A DNA stretch of 64,000 nt. It comes from Ewingella sp. CoE-038-23. GTDB taxonomy: Bacteria > Pseudomonadota > Gammaproteobacteria > Enterobacterales > Enterobacteriaceae. The position numbers and the translations under genes are program-made. Location: the NCBI RefSeq assembly GCF_040419245.1, contig NZ_JAZHOH010000001.1, forward strand, positions 4,526,001 through 4,590,000, given 5' to 3'. Below the pieces are notes generated by a model. The model searched no databases and was not told where the DNA came from. It worked only from the letters and a program-made list of their open reading frames with translations. Positions 55,352 through 64,000 of this stretch are shown here, one piece after another; position 1 is the first letter of the stretch; every line of letters begins with the position of its first letter.

Positions 55352-55375
55352 AAAAAGGGCCTTTCGGCCCTTTTT
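55352..55375. terminator. GDYXXLXY gene / slmA bidirectional terminator
   Basis: AAAAAGGGCC, TTTC loop, GGCCCTTTTT. Perfect 10-base stem between convergent genes. Confidence 0.92.
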
Positions 55376-55403
55376 ACTGCAAACGCTTTAACTGCCAAAC
55401 GCA

Positions 55404-56000
55404 TTAGATCAGCTGCGCGGCAATAAGCGGCCAGCGCGCATCAAAATCCTGCGTCGGGCGATACTTAAACTCGGAACGCACAAAGCGCGACAGCATGCCT
55501 TCGCAGTAAGCCAGAAGCTGGCTCGCCAGCAGCGTCTCGTCGGTGCTGTATCCACTACCTTCACGCATTTTCTTTTCACGCAAAACCTGTTTCAACTGCA
55601 CCTCAATTCGCTCGAAAAGCTGATTGATGCGGCCCTGAAGGCGGTCTTGTTCAAACATTAATGCGTGGCCGGTCATGATGCGTGTCAGGCCCGGGTTGCG
55701 CTCTGCAAAACCCAAAATTAGCAAAAGGATAAGTCGCAGCCGGTTCAGCGTCTCTTTCTCATCTTGCAAAATCAGGTTGATGCGGGTGATTAAGCTGTCT
55801 TCGATAAACTCAATTAAGCTATCGAACATCCGCGTTTTACTTGGAAAATGGCGATAAAGTGCAGCTTCCGATACCCCAACGTTGGCGGCAAGTTTAGCCG
55901 TTGTTATCCGCTGGCTGCCGTCGCTGGACTGAAGCATTTGCGCTAATGCCTGCAAAATCTCCTCGCGCCGATTCCTTTTGGTAGTTTCTTTTTCTGCCAT
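55404..56000 (-). CDS. slmA: Nucleoid occlusion factor SlmA
   Basis: 198 residues from the ATG at 56000, as in E. coli; an in-frame start 20 codons upstream adds non-conserved residues. TetR-type helix-turn-helix (about residues 28-55, [21 protein letters not shown]) and a helical dimerisation domain. When bound to SlmA sites on the chromosome it blocks FtsZ ring assembly over the nucleoid. Confidence 0.96.
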   Translation of the reverse strand: MAEKETTKRNRREEILQALAQMLQSSDGSQRITTAKLAANVGVSEAALYRHFPSKTRMFDSLIEFIEDSLITRINLILQDEKETLNRLRLILLLILGFAERNPGLTRIMTGHALMFEQDRLQGRINQLFERIEVQLKQVLREKKMREGSGYSTDETLLASQLLAYCEGMLSRFVRSEFKYRPTQDFDARWPLIAAQLI

Positions 56001-56166
56001 GTCTGAATAGACCCTTGCTAAAAACGGCTTAAAACATGAGAGACCGCACAATTGCCGCATGAATCTTGAAGATCCTGCGGCTTATTAGTTCACTTATCGT
56101 GTTTACCCTTCGCATTCGATGCACTTAGCATTGATAGCATTGGGTTTTTAGTGCGGTCTATAGTGA

Positions 56167-56217
56167 TAAGAATCTGTTCAATATCGCGTTTCAAGCGCGG
56201 TGCTGAACAGGTTCTTA
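56167..56217 (-). repeat. Long stem-loop at the end of dut
   Basis: Arms 56167-56180 and 56204-56217 pair over 14 bases with one mismatch (TAAGAATCTGTTCA with TGAACAGGTTCTTA), and an inner CGCG/CGCG stem fills the loop. The 3' arm includes the dut stop codon. No T-run, so it is a processing or stability structure rather than a classical terminator. Confidence 0.65.
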
Positions 56218-56688
56218 TTGGCGACCTGAGTGGCCAAAGCCACCTGCGCCACGTTCGCTGCTTTCGAAGTCTTCAACCAGATTAAACTCGGCTTGGACAA
56301 CGGGTACGAAGACCATTTGAGCGACGCGTTCGCCCGGCTCAACCATGAAGGTTGTTTGACCACGGTTCCAGACTGAAATCATCAATTGGCCCTGATAGTC
56401 AGAGTCGATCAGGCCAACCAGATTGCCCAAAACTACCCCGTGTTTATGACCAAGACCCGAACGCGGTAAAATCACCGCCGCCAGATTAGCATCACCGATG
56501 TGAATAGCCAGACCGGTCGGCAATAAGGTGGTTTCGCCCGGTTTTAACTCAACCGCGGCATCAAGGCAGGCGCGTAAATCTAAGCCTGCAGACCCTGGAG
56601 TGGCATACGCCGGTAATGGAAAAGTCGAACCAATACGTGGGTCGAGAATTTTAATGTCGATTTTTTTTAACGGACTAGTTGTGTTCAT
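56215..56688 (-). CDS. dut: dUTP diphosphatase
   Basis: 157 residues. Trimeric dUTPase with the five conserved motifs visible: [38 protein letters not shown] and the C-terminal arm [12 protein letters not shown]. Hydrolyses dUTP to dUMP, keeping uracil out of DNA and feeding thymidylate synthesis. It overlaps the coaBC end by 14 bases. Confidence 0.97.
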   Translation of the reverse strand: MNTTSPLKKIDIKILDPRIGSTFPLPAYATPGSAGLDLRACLDAAVELKPGETTLLPTGLAIHIGDANLAAVILPRSGLGHKHGVVLGNLVGLIDSDYQGQLMISVWNRGQTTFMVEPGERVAQMVFVPVVQAEFNLVEDFESSERGAGGFGHSGRQ

Positions 56689-57883
56689 AACGGCTGACTA
56701 TCTCATCAAGTAAACGTTGGCCAAGAAGTGCTTTATCGCTGAGCGGTAAAACTTTCTCCCCATCCTGCCAAAAAAGATGCAAAGCATTGGTATCACTATT
56801 AAAACCGTGCTCAGCAAGGGAAACGTCGTTAGCGCAAATCAGGTCGAGATTCTTTCTTATCCGTTTTTGCCGAGCGTATTCTTCCACATTCTGGGTTTCT
56901 GCGGCAAACCCGACCACATAAGGACGATGGGATTTCATTGCCGCAACACCGGCGACGATGTCGGGGTTTTTGACCAATTTCACTGACATTTCATCGCCTT
57001 GCTTTTTGATTTTCTCATCGGCGATTATTTCTGCGCGGTAGTCCGCGACGGCGGCGCAGGAGATAAAGATCTGCTGAGTCGAAATGCTGGCTTCAACCGC
57101 GCGTTGCATCTCCAGTGCGCTTTCGACGTCGATTCTGGCGACATGCGCAGGCGTCGGCTGATTAACTGGCCCGGCGATAAGGGTTACTTTCGCCCCGCGA
57201 TCGGCGGCGGCTTTGGCGATAGCAAAGCCCATTTTCCCCGAGCTGTGGTTGCTGATAAAGCGAACCGGGTCGAGCGCTTCGCGGGTTGGGCCTGCGGTTA
57301 TCATGATATTAAGATGGGCTAAGTCGCGGCGTGGGGCGAAGTGCTCAACCGCCATATCCACGATAACCAATGGGTCGAGCATGCGGCCCGGGCCGACGTC
57401 ACCACAGGCTTGGCTACCGCTGTCTGGCCCCCACACCAAGGTGCCGCGCTGAGCCAGCTGTTGCAGATTCTCCTGGGTCACCGCCGCGCGATACATCTGC
57501 TGGTTCATGGCCGGAACCACCGCGACGGGGGCGGCCGTTGCCAGACACACCGTGGTCAGCAGGTCATTAGCCATGCCCGCGTTCATGCGCGCCAATAAAT
57601 CGGCGGTAGCAGGAGCAATCAGCACCAGATCGGCCCATTTGCCTAATTCAATGTGCCCCATCGCAGCTTCAGCAGCCGGATCGAGCAGGTCGTCTGAAAC
57701 CGGATAGCCAGAGACTGCTTGTAGACTCAGCGGAGTAATAAAGGACTTAGCAGCTTCCGTCATCACTACCCGAACGTCTGCACCTCTGTCGCGTAAGCGG
57801 CGTACCAGCTCAGGTGCTTTATAGGCGGCGATGCCACCACTCACACCGAGCACAATATGTTTGCCGGAGATCCCCGTCATCAT
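56675..57883 (-). CDS. coaBC: Bifunctional coenzyme A biosynthesis protein CoaBC (Dfp)
   Basis: About 402 residues. N-terminal flavoprotein decarboxylase CoaC ([10 protein letters not shown], the PAMNQQMY motif and GDVGPGRM) and C-terminal CoaB synthetase ([25 protein letters not shown]). The two halves make phosphopantetheine from phosphopantothenate and cysteine. The start is uncertain: adjacent ATGs at 57883 and 57880, plus one eleven codons upstream at 57916; none has a strong ribosome site. Confidence 0.95.
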   Translation of the reverse strand: MMTGISGKHIVLGVSGGIAAYKAPELVRRLRDRGADVRVVMTEAAKSFITPLSLQAVSGYPVSDDLLDPAAEAAMGHIELGKWADLVLIAPATADLLARMNAGMANDLLTTVCLATAAPVAVVPAMNQQMYRAAVTQENLQQLAQRGTLVWGPDSGSQACGDVGPGRMLDPLVIVDMAVEHFAPRRDLAHLNIMITAGPTREALDPVRFISNHSSGKMGFAIAKAAADRGAKVTLIAGPVNQPTPAHVARIDVESALEMQRAVEASISTQQIFISCAAVADYRAEIIADEKIKKQGDEMSVKLVKNPDIVAGVAAMKSHRPYVVGFAAETQNVEEYARQKRIRKNLDLICANDVSLAEHGFNSDTNALHLFWQDGEKVLPLSDKALLGQRLLDEIVSRYEHN

Positions 57884-58062
57884 GATTGTCCGATTCAAAG
57901 CCGAAAGAAGCGACATTTTAGCATAACGGCGGTTGATGACAGCAATCCGCTGCTTTCCTCAGCAGGAGAATAAATTATTTGCGTGACGCCTCGCAGGAGT
58001 TAAAACCGGCGAACACAGATGCGGCGCGGCGTGCCAATATGTCGCCGCGAAAAGGAGAGCGC

Positions 58063-58743
58063 ATGAAAATAAAAGATGACGGTTGGCAGGGAGAGCTCGC
58101 ACCGCGCGAGAAATTGCTGAAATTTGGCGCATCGGCCCTGTCTGATCAGGAGCTGTTGGCGATATTTTTGCGCACCGGCGGCAAAGGGTTACACGTGATG
58201 ACGCTGGCAAAGAATATGCTCGAGCATTTTGGTTCGCTGCACAGTTTGATGTCGGCAGCTTTCGAGGACGCGAGCAAGGTAAAAGGGCTCGGTCTGGTTA
58301 AATTTGCCCAGCTGTCTGCGGTGTCAGAACTGTCCCGGCGCAGCTTCGCTTGCCATTTATCGAGCCAAAATGCGTTGCTAAGTCCGTCAATAATCCAGCA
58401 GTATCTGCAAAATATCCTCAGTCACCGAGAAAGAGAGGTGTTTTTGGTACTTTTTCTCGACAATCAACACCGCGTTATTCGCCATGAGGAGATGTTTGCT
58501 GGTACCATTAGCAGCGTCGAAATTCATCCCCGTGAAATTGTTCGCGAGGCAATGAAGGTTAATGCGGCAGCCATAATTCTGGCGCATAATCACCCGTCCG
58601 GCGTGGCTGAGCCGAGCACAATGGACAGAATGGTAACCGAACAGATAATAAAAGCGTGCCAACTGTTGGGTATCCGCGTCCTCGATCATCTGGTCGTAGG
58701 TCACGGAGAAACGGTGTCTTTTGCCGAACGCGGTTGGCTGTAG
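58063..58743 (+). CDS. radC: RadC family protein (JAB domain)
   Basis: 226 residues from the ATG at 58063, which has AAAGGAGA upstream; a start 28 codons earlier was rejected because it lacks a ribosome site. N-terminal helix-hairpin-helix region (about 30-75), then an MPN+/JAMM-type metalloprotease-like domain with HNHPSG followed by an Asp at about residues 174-188. Despite the name, a repair role has not been confirmed. Divergent from coaBC. Confidence 0.94.
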   Translation: MKIKDDGWQGELAPREKLLKFGASALSDQELLAIFLRTGGKGLHVMTLAKNMLEHFGSLHSLMSAAFEDASKVKGLGLVKFAQLSAVSELSRRSFACHLSSQNALLSPSIIQQYLQNILSHREREVFLVLFLDNQHRVIRHEEMFAGTISSVEIHPREIVREAMKVNAAAIILAHNHPSGVAEPSTMDRMVTEQIIKACQLLGIRVLDHLVVGHGETVSFAERGWL

Positions 58744-58787
58744 CCCCATTTTTTGAAGATCCTTGAGGATCTTTAGCTGTTCGGGAC

Positions 58788-58816
58788 TTGAGCACTTACG
58801 CTACAGAGCGTATACT
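58788..58816 (+). promoter_or_regulatory. rpmBG promoter
   Basis: TTGAGC (58788-58793), exact 17-base spacer, TATACT (58811-58816). Predicts a start near 58823, and so a leader of about 190 bases before rpmB. Confidence 0.75.
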
Positions 58817-58849
58817 ACGCCACCTTTGAGAATCTTGGGTTTGGCGTTA

Positions 58850-58943
58850 AGAGCCTATCTCAGCAGGTTTCGTACCTGATGAATTGGTTTTTTACCCGAC
58901 GACAGTGAGTCGGTTCTCAGTGGAGTTTGCTGAGATGGGCTCT
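58850..58943 (+). promoter_or_regulatory. Structured RNA element in the rpmB leader
   Basis: A 16-base outer stem (58850-58865 with 58928-58943, one G-U pair) encloses two smaller hairpins: AGGT/ACCT at 58865-58877 and CCGAC/GTCGG at 58896-58913. Together they suggest a three-way junction. It lies in the predicted 5' untranslated region, a usual place for ribosomal-protein autoregulation. A dispersed repeat is an alternative. Confidence 0.6.
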
Positions 58944-58953
58944 AAAAGCCTGA

Positions 58954-59247
<294 letters not shown>

Positions 59248-59255
59248 GGAACTGA

Positions 59256-59426
<171 letters not shown>

Positions 59427-59444
59427 TTTTAGTGGATTAATAAA

Positions 59445-59468
59445 ACCCGGCTCCGGCCGGGTTTTTTA
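59445..59468 (+). terminator. rpmBG terminator
   Basis: ACCCGGC, TCCG loop, GCCGGGT then T-run, 19 bases after rpmG. Confidence 0.92.
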
Positions 59469-59552
59469 TTGCCTGTTATTCGTGGATAAGTATGCTTTAG
59501 CGCTACAAGCAGCTAGCCTGATGTGACTTTTCAATGTTCCGTGGGAGAAATA

Positions 59553-60362
59553 ATGCCTGAATTACCTGAAGTAGAAACCAGCCGCAGGGGCATCGAGCCT
59601 TATCTTGCCGGGCATACCATTGTCCATGCCATTGTTCGCAACCCAAGACTGCGCTGGCCGGTTTCTCAAGAAATTCTCGCATTGAGCGATCAGCCGGTGA
59701 TTAGCGTGCAACGGCGCGCCAAGTATCTGCTTGTTGAACTGAAAACCGGCTGGATCATCATTCACCTCGGTATGTCGGGCAGTTTGCGCATGCTGCGTGA
59801 AGAGACAGAAGCAGGCAAGCATGACCACGTCGATTTAGTGATGGATACCGGCTATGTCCTGCGCTACACCGATCCGCGTCGATTTGGCGCCTGGCTGTGG
59901 ACCGATGACTTAGAAGGCAGCAGCGTGCTGTCGCATCTTGGCCCGGAGCCACTGAGTGAGGATTTCTCCGCTGATTACCTGTTTGAAAAATCGCGCAGCA
60001 AAAAGTCGCCTATCAAACCTTGGCTGATGGACAACAAGCTGGTGGTGGGCGTGGGGAATATTTATGCCAGCGAATCGCTGTTCGTGGCGGGGATTTCGCC
60101 CGACCGGCCGGTGAATAGCCTCAAGCCAGATGAAGCCGCGCTTCTCGTCGCCACCATTAAAGCCGTGCTGTTGCGCTCCATTGAGCAAGGCGGAACCACG
60201 CTGCGGGACTTCTTACAGTCGGACGGCAAGCCAGGATATTTCGCGCAGGAACTTCAGGTTTATGGTCGGGCGGGGGAGCCTTGTCGGGCCTGCGGTACGC
60301 CGATCCTGAGTAAAAAACATGCTCAGCGCACCACCTTTTACTGCCCAAAATGCCAGCGATAG
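59553..60362 (+). CDS. mutM: Formamidopyrimidine-DNA glycosylase MutM (Fpg)
   Basis: 269 residues from the ATG at 59553 (GGGAGA upstream). This start is fixed by the chemistry: after Met removal the catalytic P2-E3 (MPELPEVET) must be N-terminal. The C-terminal zinc finger C-x2-C...C-x2-C (CRACGTP...FYCPKCQR) is intact. Removes 8-oxoguanine from DNA. Convergent with coaD. Confidence 0.97.
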   Translation: MPELPEVETSRRGIEPYLAGHTIVHAIVRNPRLRWPVSQEILALSDQPVISVQRRAKYLLVELKTGWIIIHLGMSGSLRMLREETEAGKHDHVDLVMDTGYVLRYTDPRRFGAWLWTDDLEGSSVLSHLGPEPLSEDFSADYLFEKSRSKKSPIKPWLMDNKLVVGVGNIYASESLFVAGISPDRPVNSLKPDEAALLVATIKAVLLRSIEQGGTTLRDFLQSDGKPGYFAQELQVYGRAGEPCRACGTPILSKKHAQRTTFYCPKCQR

Positions 60363-60373
60363 GATGAGGAAAC

Positions 60374-60865
<492 letters not shown>

Positions 60866-61636
60866 TCACTTCTGCAGTTGATGGCTTAGCGCCCACAGGG
60901 CCGCATATTTGTTGAACGTGTATTGTGCGTTGACGCCCGCCAGAATGAAACCCTGCTTTCCGTCGAGGAATCCAGCTCGCAAAATCCATGTTTTAAAGAA
61001 TGCGCCCAAGGTATGACTAATAATCGAGAAGAAGCCACAGCGACGGCCCTGCTGATGGCGCTGGTTAGCCCAGGCTTGAGCATAGTTCATCTGTTTGCGT
61101 TGGAAAGAGAAGAAGTCGCGGCAGGTCAGATGCAGCAGGTCGCCTTTTAACGACACAACCTTGGCGCTGCCGGTGTTCAGCGACTCATGCACTAGATCGT
61201 CGTTGTAGCGGAAATCAGCCGCGCTGTATAAACGGTTTACGCGATCCGGGTACCATCCGCTGTGACGCATATAGCGGCCAAGGAACAGATTGAGGCGGCC
61301 CAGACTGTAGACTGTATCAGTGGGAAAATCTTGCAGAACGGATTCGATAGATTGACGCAGCTCTGGCGTGACGCGCTCGTCGGCATCGATCATCAAAATG
61401 ACCTCGCCGGTGGCGTAGCTTTGCGCCAGTTGCCGCTGTTTACCAAAGCCTTGCCAGTCAACGTTTTGGTAAAATTTGGCACCTAACTGCTCGGCGACTT
61501 GTTGGGTGGCGTCGGTACTGCCTGAGTCCAAAATCACAATCTCATCGGCCCAAGAGACCGAGGCCAGACAATCAGGCAATAAATCGGCTTCATTGCGGGC
61601 GATGAGCACCACGGAAAGGCGCTTTCTGTTGGTCAT
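60866..61636 (-). CDS. waaE: LPS core glucosyltransferase WaaE (GT2)
   Basis: 256 residues. GT-A fold with the nucleotide-binding [18 protein letters not shown] near the N-terminus, DSGSTD and the metal-binding DADERV. In Klebsiella, Serratia and Yersinia the waaA-waaE-coaD order is conserved, and WaaE adds a beta-1,4-glucose to heptose I of the inner core; E. coli K-12 lacks it. One-base overlap with waaA. Confidence 0.9.
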   Translation of the reverse strand: MTNRKRLSVVLIARNEADLLPDCLASVSWADEIVILDSGSTDATQQVAEQLGAKFYQNVDWQGFGKQRQLAQSYATGEVILMIDADERVTPELRQSIESVLQDFPTDTVYSLGRLNLFLGRYMRHSGWYPDRVNRLYSAADFRYNDDLVHESLNTGSAKVVSLKGDLLHLTCRDFFSFQRKQMNYAQAWANQRHQQGRRCGFFSIISHTLGAFFKTWILRAGFLDGKQGFILAGVNAQYTFNKYAALWALSHQLQK

Positions 61637-62913
61637 CAGTGGCTCCGTTGAGGCAGGTAAGGCTCCAGCAAGTGCAACAGGCGCTGCAATGCACCTTGGT
61701 TTTGGCGCAGAACTTCCACCGCGTGGCGGCCGTAGTACAGGCGATAGTCTTCGTCAGTCAGCAAGGTTGAGATCTCTTTCACCAACGACGCGGTATCGGT
61801 GACGGTGATCAGCCCGTCGGCTTGAGTCAGCTTGGCACAGATATCTTTGAAGTTGAACGTGTGCGGCCCCATCAACACCGGAATAGCGTGGGCGGCAGCT
61901 TCAAGAGGGTTGTGGCCCCCGCGTTCGACCAGGCTTCCGCCAACAAATGCCAAATCGGCAATGCCGTACAGCAGCATCAATTCGCCCATGGTGTCGCCAA
62001 TAACTACCTGCGTGGACGCGGCGGGTACTTCGCCCGTGCTGCGCTGAGTGAAGGTCAAACCGGCTTTTTGCGTCAGTTCGCGCGCGGTGGCGAAACGTTC
62101 TGGGTGGCGCGGAACCAGAATCAGCAGCAGGTTAGGGAAGGTTTTCAGCAGCTCTTTATGGGCTTCTAACAGTAAGGTTTCTTCCCCGTCGTGGGTGCTG
62201 GTGGCAATCCACACTTTGCGGCGCGAAGCCCATTGGCTGCGCAAAGCAATGGCTTTTGCGGCCAGCTCAGGCGTCACGGAAATATCAAACTTCAGGCTAC
62301 CGGTCACCGCCAATTGGCTGCGTTTCAAGCCAAGTGACAGGAAGCGAGTACCGTCTTCTTCATTCTGCGCGGCAATCAGGGTGATTTTTTGCATGATATT
62401 GCGGATAAACTCGCCCAACTTTTTGTAGCCGTTGCCAGAGCGTTCTGACAGGCGAGCGTTGGCGATCACCAGCGGGATTTGTCGCGAGTGCAGGGCGCGG
62501 ATCAGGTTCGGCCACAGTTCGGTCTCCATGATAATCACCAGCTTCGGGTTAACTTCGTTCAGAAAACGGTTAACGGAGCCAGCGAGATCATAGGGAAGAT
62601 AAACATGGTGTACGTCTTTACCAAAAGCAGATTGGACGCGCTCGGAACCTGTCGGCGTCATCGTGGTCACAGTAATCGGTAAAGAGGGGTAGCGGTGGCG
62701 CAAAGCGCGTACCAAAGGGATTGCCGCCAGCGTTTCACCGACCGAGACGGAATGCAGCATGATACCGCCTGGAGCGACCTTGCCTTTGCAGAAGCCATAG
62801 CGTTCAGCCCAGCGTTTACGGTAAGCCGGAGATTTACGGCTACGTAAAAGCAAACGGATCCAGATAAGGGGCTGAATAAGGTAAACTAATACCTGATATA
62901 AACGCAGTAACAT
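61636..62913 (-). CDS. waaA: Kdo transferase WaaA (KdtA)
   Basis: 425 residues, equal to E. coli. One N-terminal membrane anchor, then a GT-B fold. Transfers two Kdo residues from CMP-Kdo to lipid IVA, the essential first step of core assembly. The conserved [16 protein letters not shown] and [28 protein letters not shown] segments are present. First gene of waaA-waaE-coaD. Confidence 0.97.
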   Translation of the reverse strand: MLLRLYQVLVYLIQPLIWIRLLLRSRKSPAYRKRWAERYGFCKGKVAPGGIMLHSVSVGETLAAIPLVRALRHRYPSLPITVTTMTPTGSERVQSAFGKDVHHVYLPYDLAGSVNRFLNEVNPKLVIIMETELWPNLIRALHSRQIPLVIANARLSERSGNGYKKLGEFIRNIMQKITLIAAQNEEDGTRFLSLGLKRSQLAVTGSLKFDISVTPELAAKAIALRSQWASRRKVWIATSTHDGEETLLLEAHKELLKTFPNLLLILVPRHPERFATARELTQKAGLTFTQRSTGEVPAASTQVVIGDTMGELMLLYGIADLAFVGGSLVERGGHNPLEAAAHAIPVLMGPHTFNFKDICAKLTQADGLITVTDTASLVKEISTLLTDEDYRLYYGRHAVEVLRQNQGALQRLLHLLEPYLPQRSH

Positions 62914-63036
62914 GCTTTAAATTTCATTTATATGGGGTATCGGAATAGTATCATACCTCAGTAGGAAAGGCGCTAACCTTGCGTGGTTTCCACCGCGGGA
63001 AAGGGGGGCAATGTTGACATCGCTAACGAGAGTAGA

Positions 63037-64000
63037 ATGAAAAATATACTAATTATTCGGCGGGATAATATAGGTGATTTAGTCTGTACAACGCCGTTAA
63101 TTGAAGGGGTAAAAAAAGCCTATCCCAATGCTAACGTTTATTTATTGATTAACTCAGTTAGTCAAGATGTCATTAAGAACAATCCTTTTATTTACCGCAC
63201 CTATATTTATAAAAAAGCCAAACACAGAGCCAAAAATCAAACGGCTTTAGGCGTTTATTTAGAGCGCGCGAAAATTATCCTCAAACTTAGATCTATCCGT
63301 TTCGATGCTGCGATTCTCGCCAACCCTACCCCCTGTAAATACAGCCTTCGTATGGCAAAACTTGCTGGCGTAAAAAATATTATTGGGGCGGATTCCGGCG
63401 GGAAAGGTCTTACCAAAGCTTTCACTGAATCCGATTTTACCGGTAAACATCAGGTCGAGAAAACCTTTAGCTACCTAAGTGCAATCACTAATAAAAACAT
63501 TAGCATACCTAAAGTAAATGTCTTCCCTGAGGAGCATGAACTCGCCGATGCACAGAAGAAATGTGCCTCATTATTGCCTCAGGCGAAGAGGGTTTATGGT
63601 GTCCATATCAGCAGCCGCAGCCCTAAAAGACGTTGGTCACCCGAGAACTACGCCGAGATTATTCATCGCCTCACGGCGCACAAAGACGCTGGCGTACTCA
63701 TTTTCTGGTCACCTCAGGGGACGCTATCCCCTGATGATATTGGTGATCGGGTGCGTGCTGATCGCTTGATGGAGTTATGCGCTGGCCGACAAGTTGCGCT
63801 GTATCCTACAAGTTCAATCCGCGAGCTTATTGGCGGCTTTGCACAGTGTGAAACCATTCTGTGTAGTGATGGCGGGCAAATGCATTTAGCGTCAGCATTA
63901 CATAAAAATCTGGTAGTGCTGTTTGGCGATACCGATATTGATGCCTGGCACCCTTGGTCCGGTAAATATCAAATTTTACAGACCCCTTCGGGCGAATGTA
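63037..64000 (+). CDS. Glycosyltransferase family 9, heptosyltransferase-like (partial)
   Basis: Opens with an ATG at 63037 and stays open to the window end, giving 321 residues so far. Begins MKNILIIRRDNIGDLVCTTPL, the family 9 start, and later carries the signature SDGGQMHLASAL and GDTDIDAWHPW near residues 283-310. Such enzymes add heptose to the LPS inner core (WaaC/WaaF/WaaQ type) or act in O-unit loci. The first third is distinctly AT-rich (many AAA, ATT and TTA codons) compared with its neighbours, as is common for surface-polysaccharide genes. Divergent from waaA across 123 bases. The exact sugar specificity cannot be told. Confidence 0.88.
   Translation, partial: MKNILIIRRDNIGDLVCTTPLIEGVKKAYPNANVYLLINSVSQDVIKNNPFIYRTYIYKKAKHRAKNQTALGVYLERAKIILKLRSIRFDAAILANPTPCKYSLRMAKLAGVKNIIGADSGGKGLTKAFTESDFTGKHQVEKTFSYLSAITNKNISIPKVNVFPEEHELADAQKKCASLLPQAKRVYGVHISSRSPKRRWSPENYAEIIHRLTAHKDAGVLIFWSPQGTLSPDDIGDRVRADRLMELCAGRQVALYPTSSIRELIGGFAQCETILCSDGGQMHLASALHKNLVVLFGDTDIDAWHPWSGKYQILQTPSGEC

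Noticed and set aside
57979..58062. 28-codon N-terminal extension of radC
   Set aside because: The extension is not family-like, and AAAGGAGA precedes the internal ATG at 58063.

Overview
The window is 64 kb of chromosomal backbone from an enterobacterium. Gene content, protein similarity to Escherichia coli homologues recalled from memory, E. coli-like sRNAs (Spot 42, CsrC) and an rrn operon with tRNA-Glu all point to Enterobacterales. The 16S sequence and the waaA-waaE-coaD arrangement suggest the Yersiniaceae side (Serratia, Rahnella, Ewingella or Rouxiella relatives), but I cannot fix the genus without a search. No phage, insertion sequence, CRISPR array or defence island is visible.

Layout. 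(1) 1-8.7 kb: potassium transporter kup, the ribose operon rbsDACBKR with two RbsR operators, and a convergent GntR-type regulator (yieP). (2) 8.8-14.4 kb: a complete rRNA operon (P1/P2 promoters, 16S, tRNA-Glu, 23S, 5S, terminator). (3) 14.5-34.3 kb: mobAB, yihD, srkA-dsbA, polA, spf, engB, csrC, yihI, hemN, glnALG, typA, yihX-yihY-dtd-fabY. This follows E. coli order, but yihF/yihG and the whole ompL-yihOPQRSTUVW interval are missing. (4) 34.3-63 kb: a block colinear with the E. coli 82-min region: yicH, xanP, gltS, recG-trmH-spoT-rpoZ-gmk, ligB, yicG, yicC, rph-pyrE, slmA, dut-coaBC, radC, rpmBG, mutM, coaD-waaE-waaA. Two two-gene modules sit in this block: a TetR regulator with an orphan FabF-type ketoacyl synthase (between yicG and yicC), and a DUF4401/DUF2157 membrane protein with a GDYXXLXY protein (between pyrE and slmA). 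(5) 63.0-64 kb: a family 9 (heptosyltransferase-like) glycosyltransferase that runs off the window end.

How it works together. Most genes are housekeeping: nitrogen control (glnALG with NtrC sites and a sigma54 promoter), the stringent response (spoT, rpoZ), nucleotide and coenzyme synthesis (gmk, pyrE, dut, coaBC, coaD), DNA repair (polA, recG, radC, mutM, ligB), translation (rrn, rpmBG, trmH, dtd, typA, engB), molybdenum cofactor (mobAB), periplasmic disulfide formation (dsbA) and LPS core synthesis (waaA, waaE, the partial GT9). Regulatory DNA is unusually readable: RbsR palindromes, a CpxR box before srkA-dsbA, a consensus DnaA box before polA, NtrC enhancers before glnA and an NtrC operator before glnL, a PurR-like palindrome before xanP, and the rph-pyrE attenuator.

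Most interesting: the TetR/FabF module, whose two genes carry the same TTACGA-containing motif upstream; the DUF4401/DUF2157-GDYXXLXY pair; a branched RNA structure predicted in the rpmB leader; and the mosaic synteny around the rRNA operon, which suggests a past recombination between rrn loci relative to E. coli.
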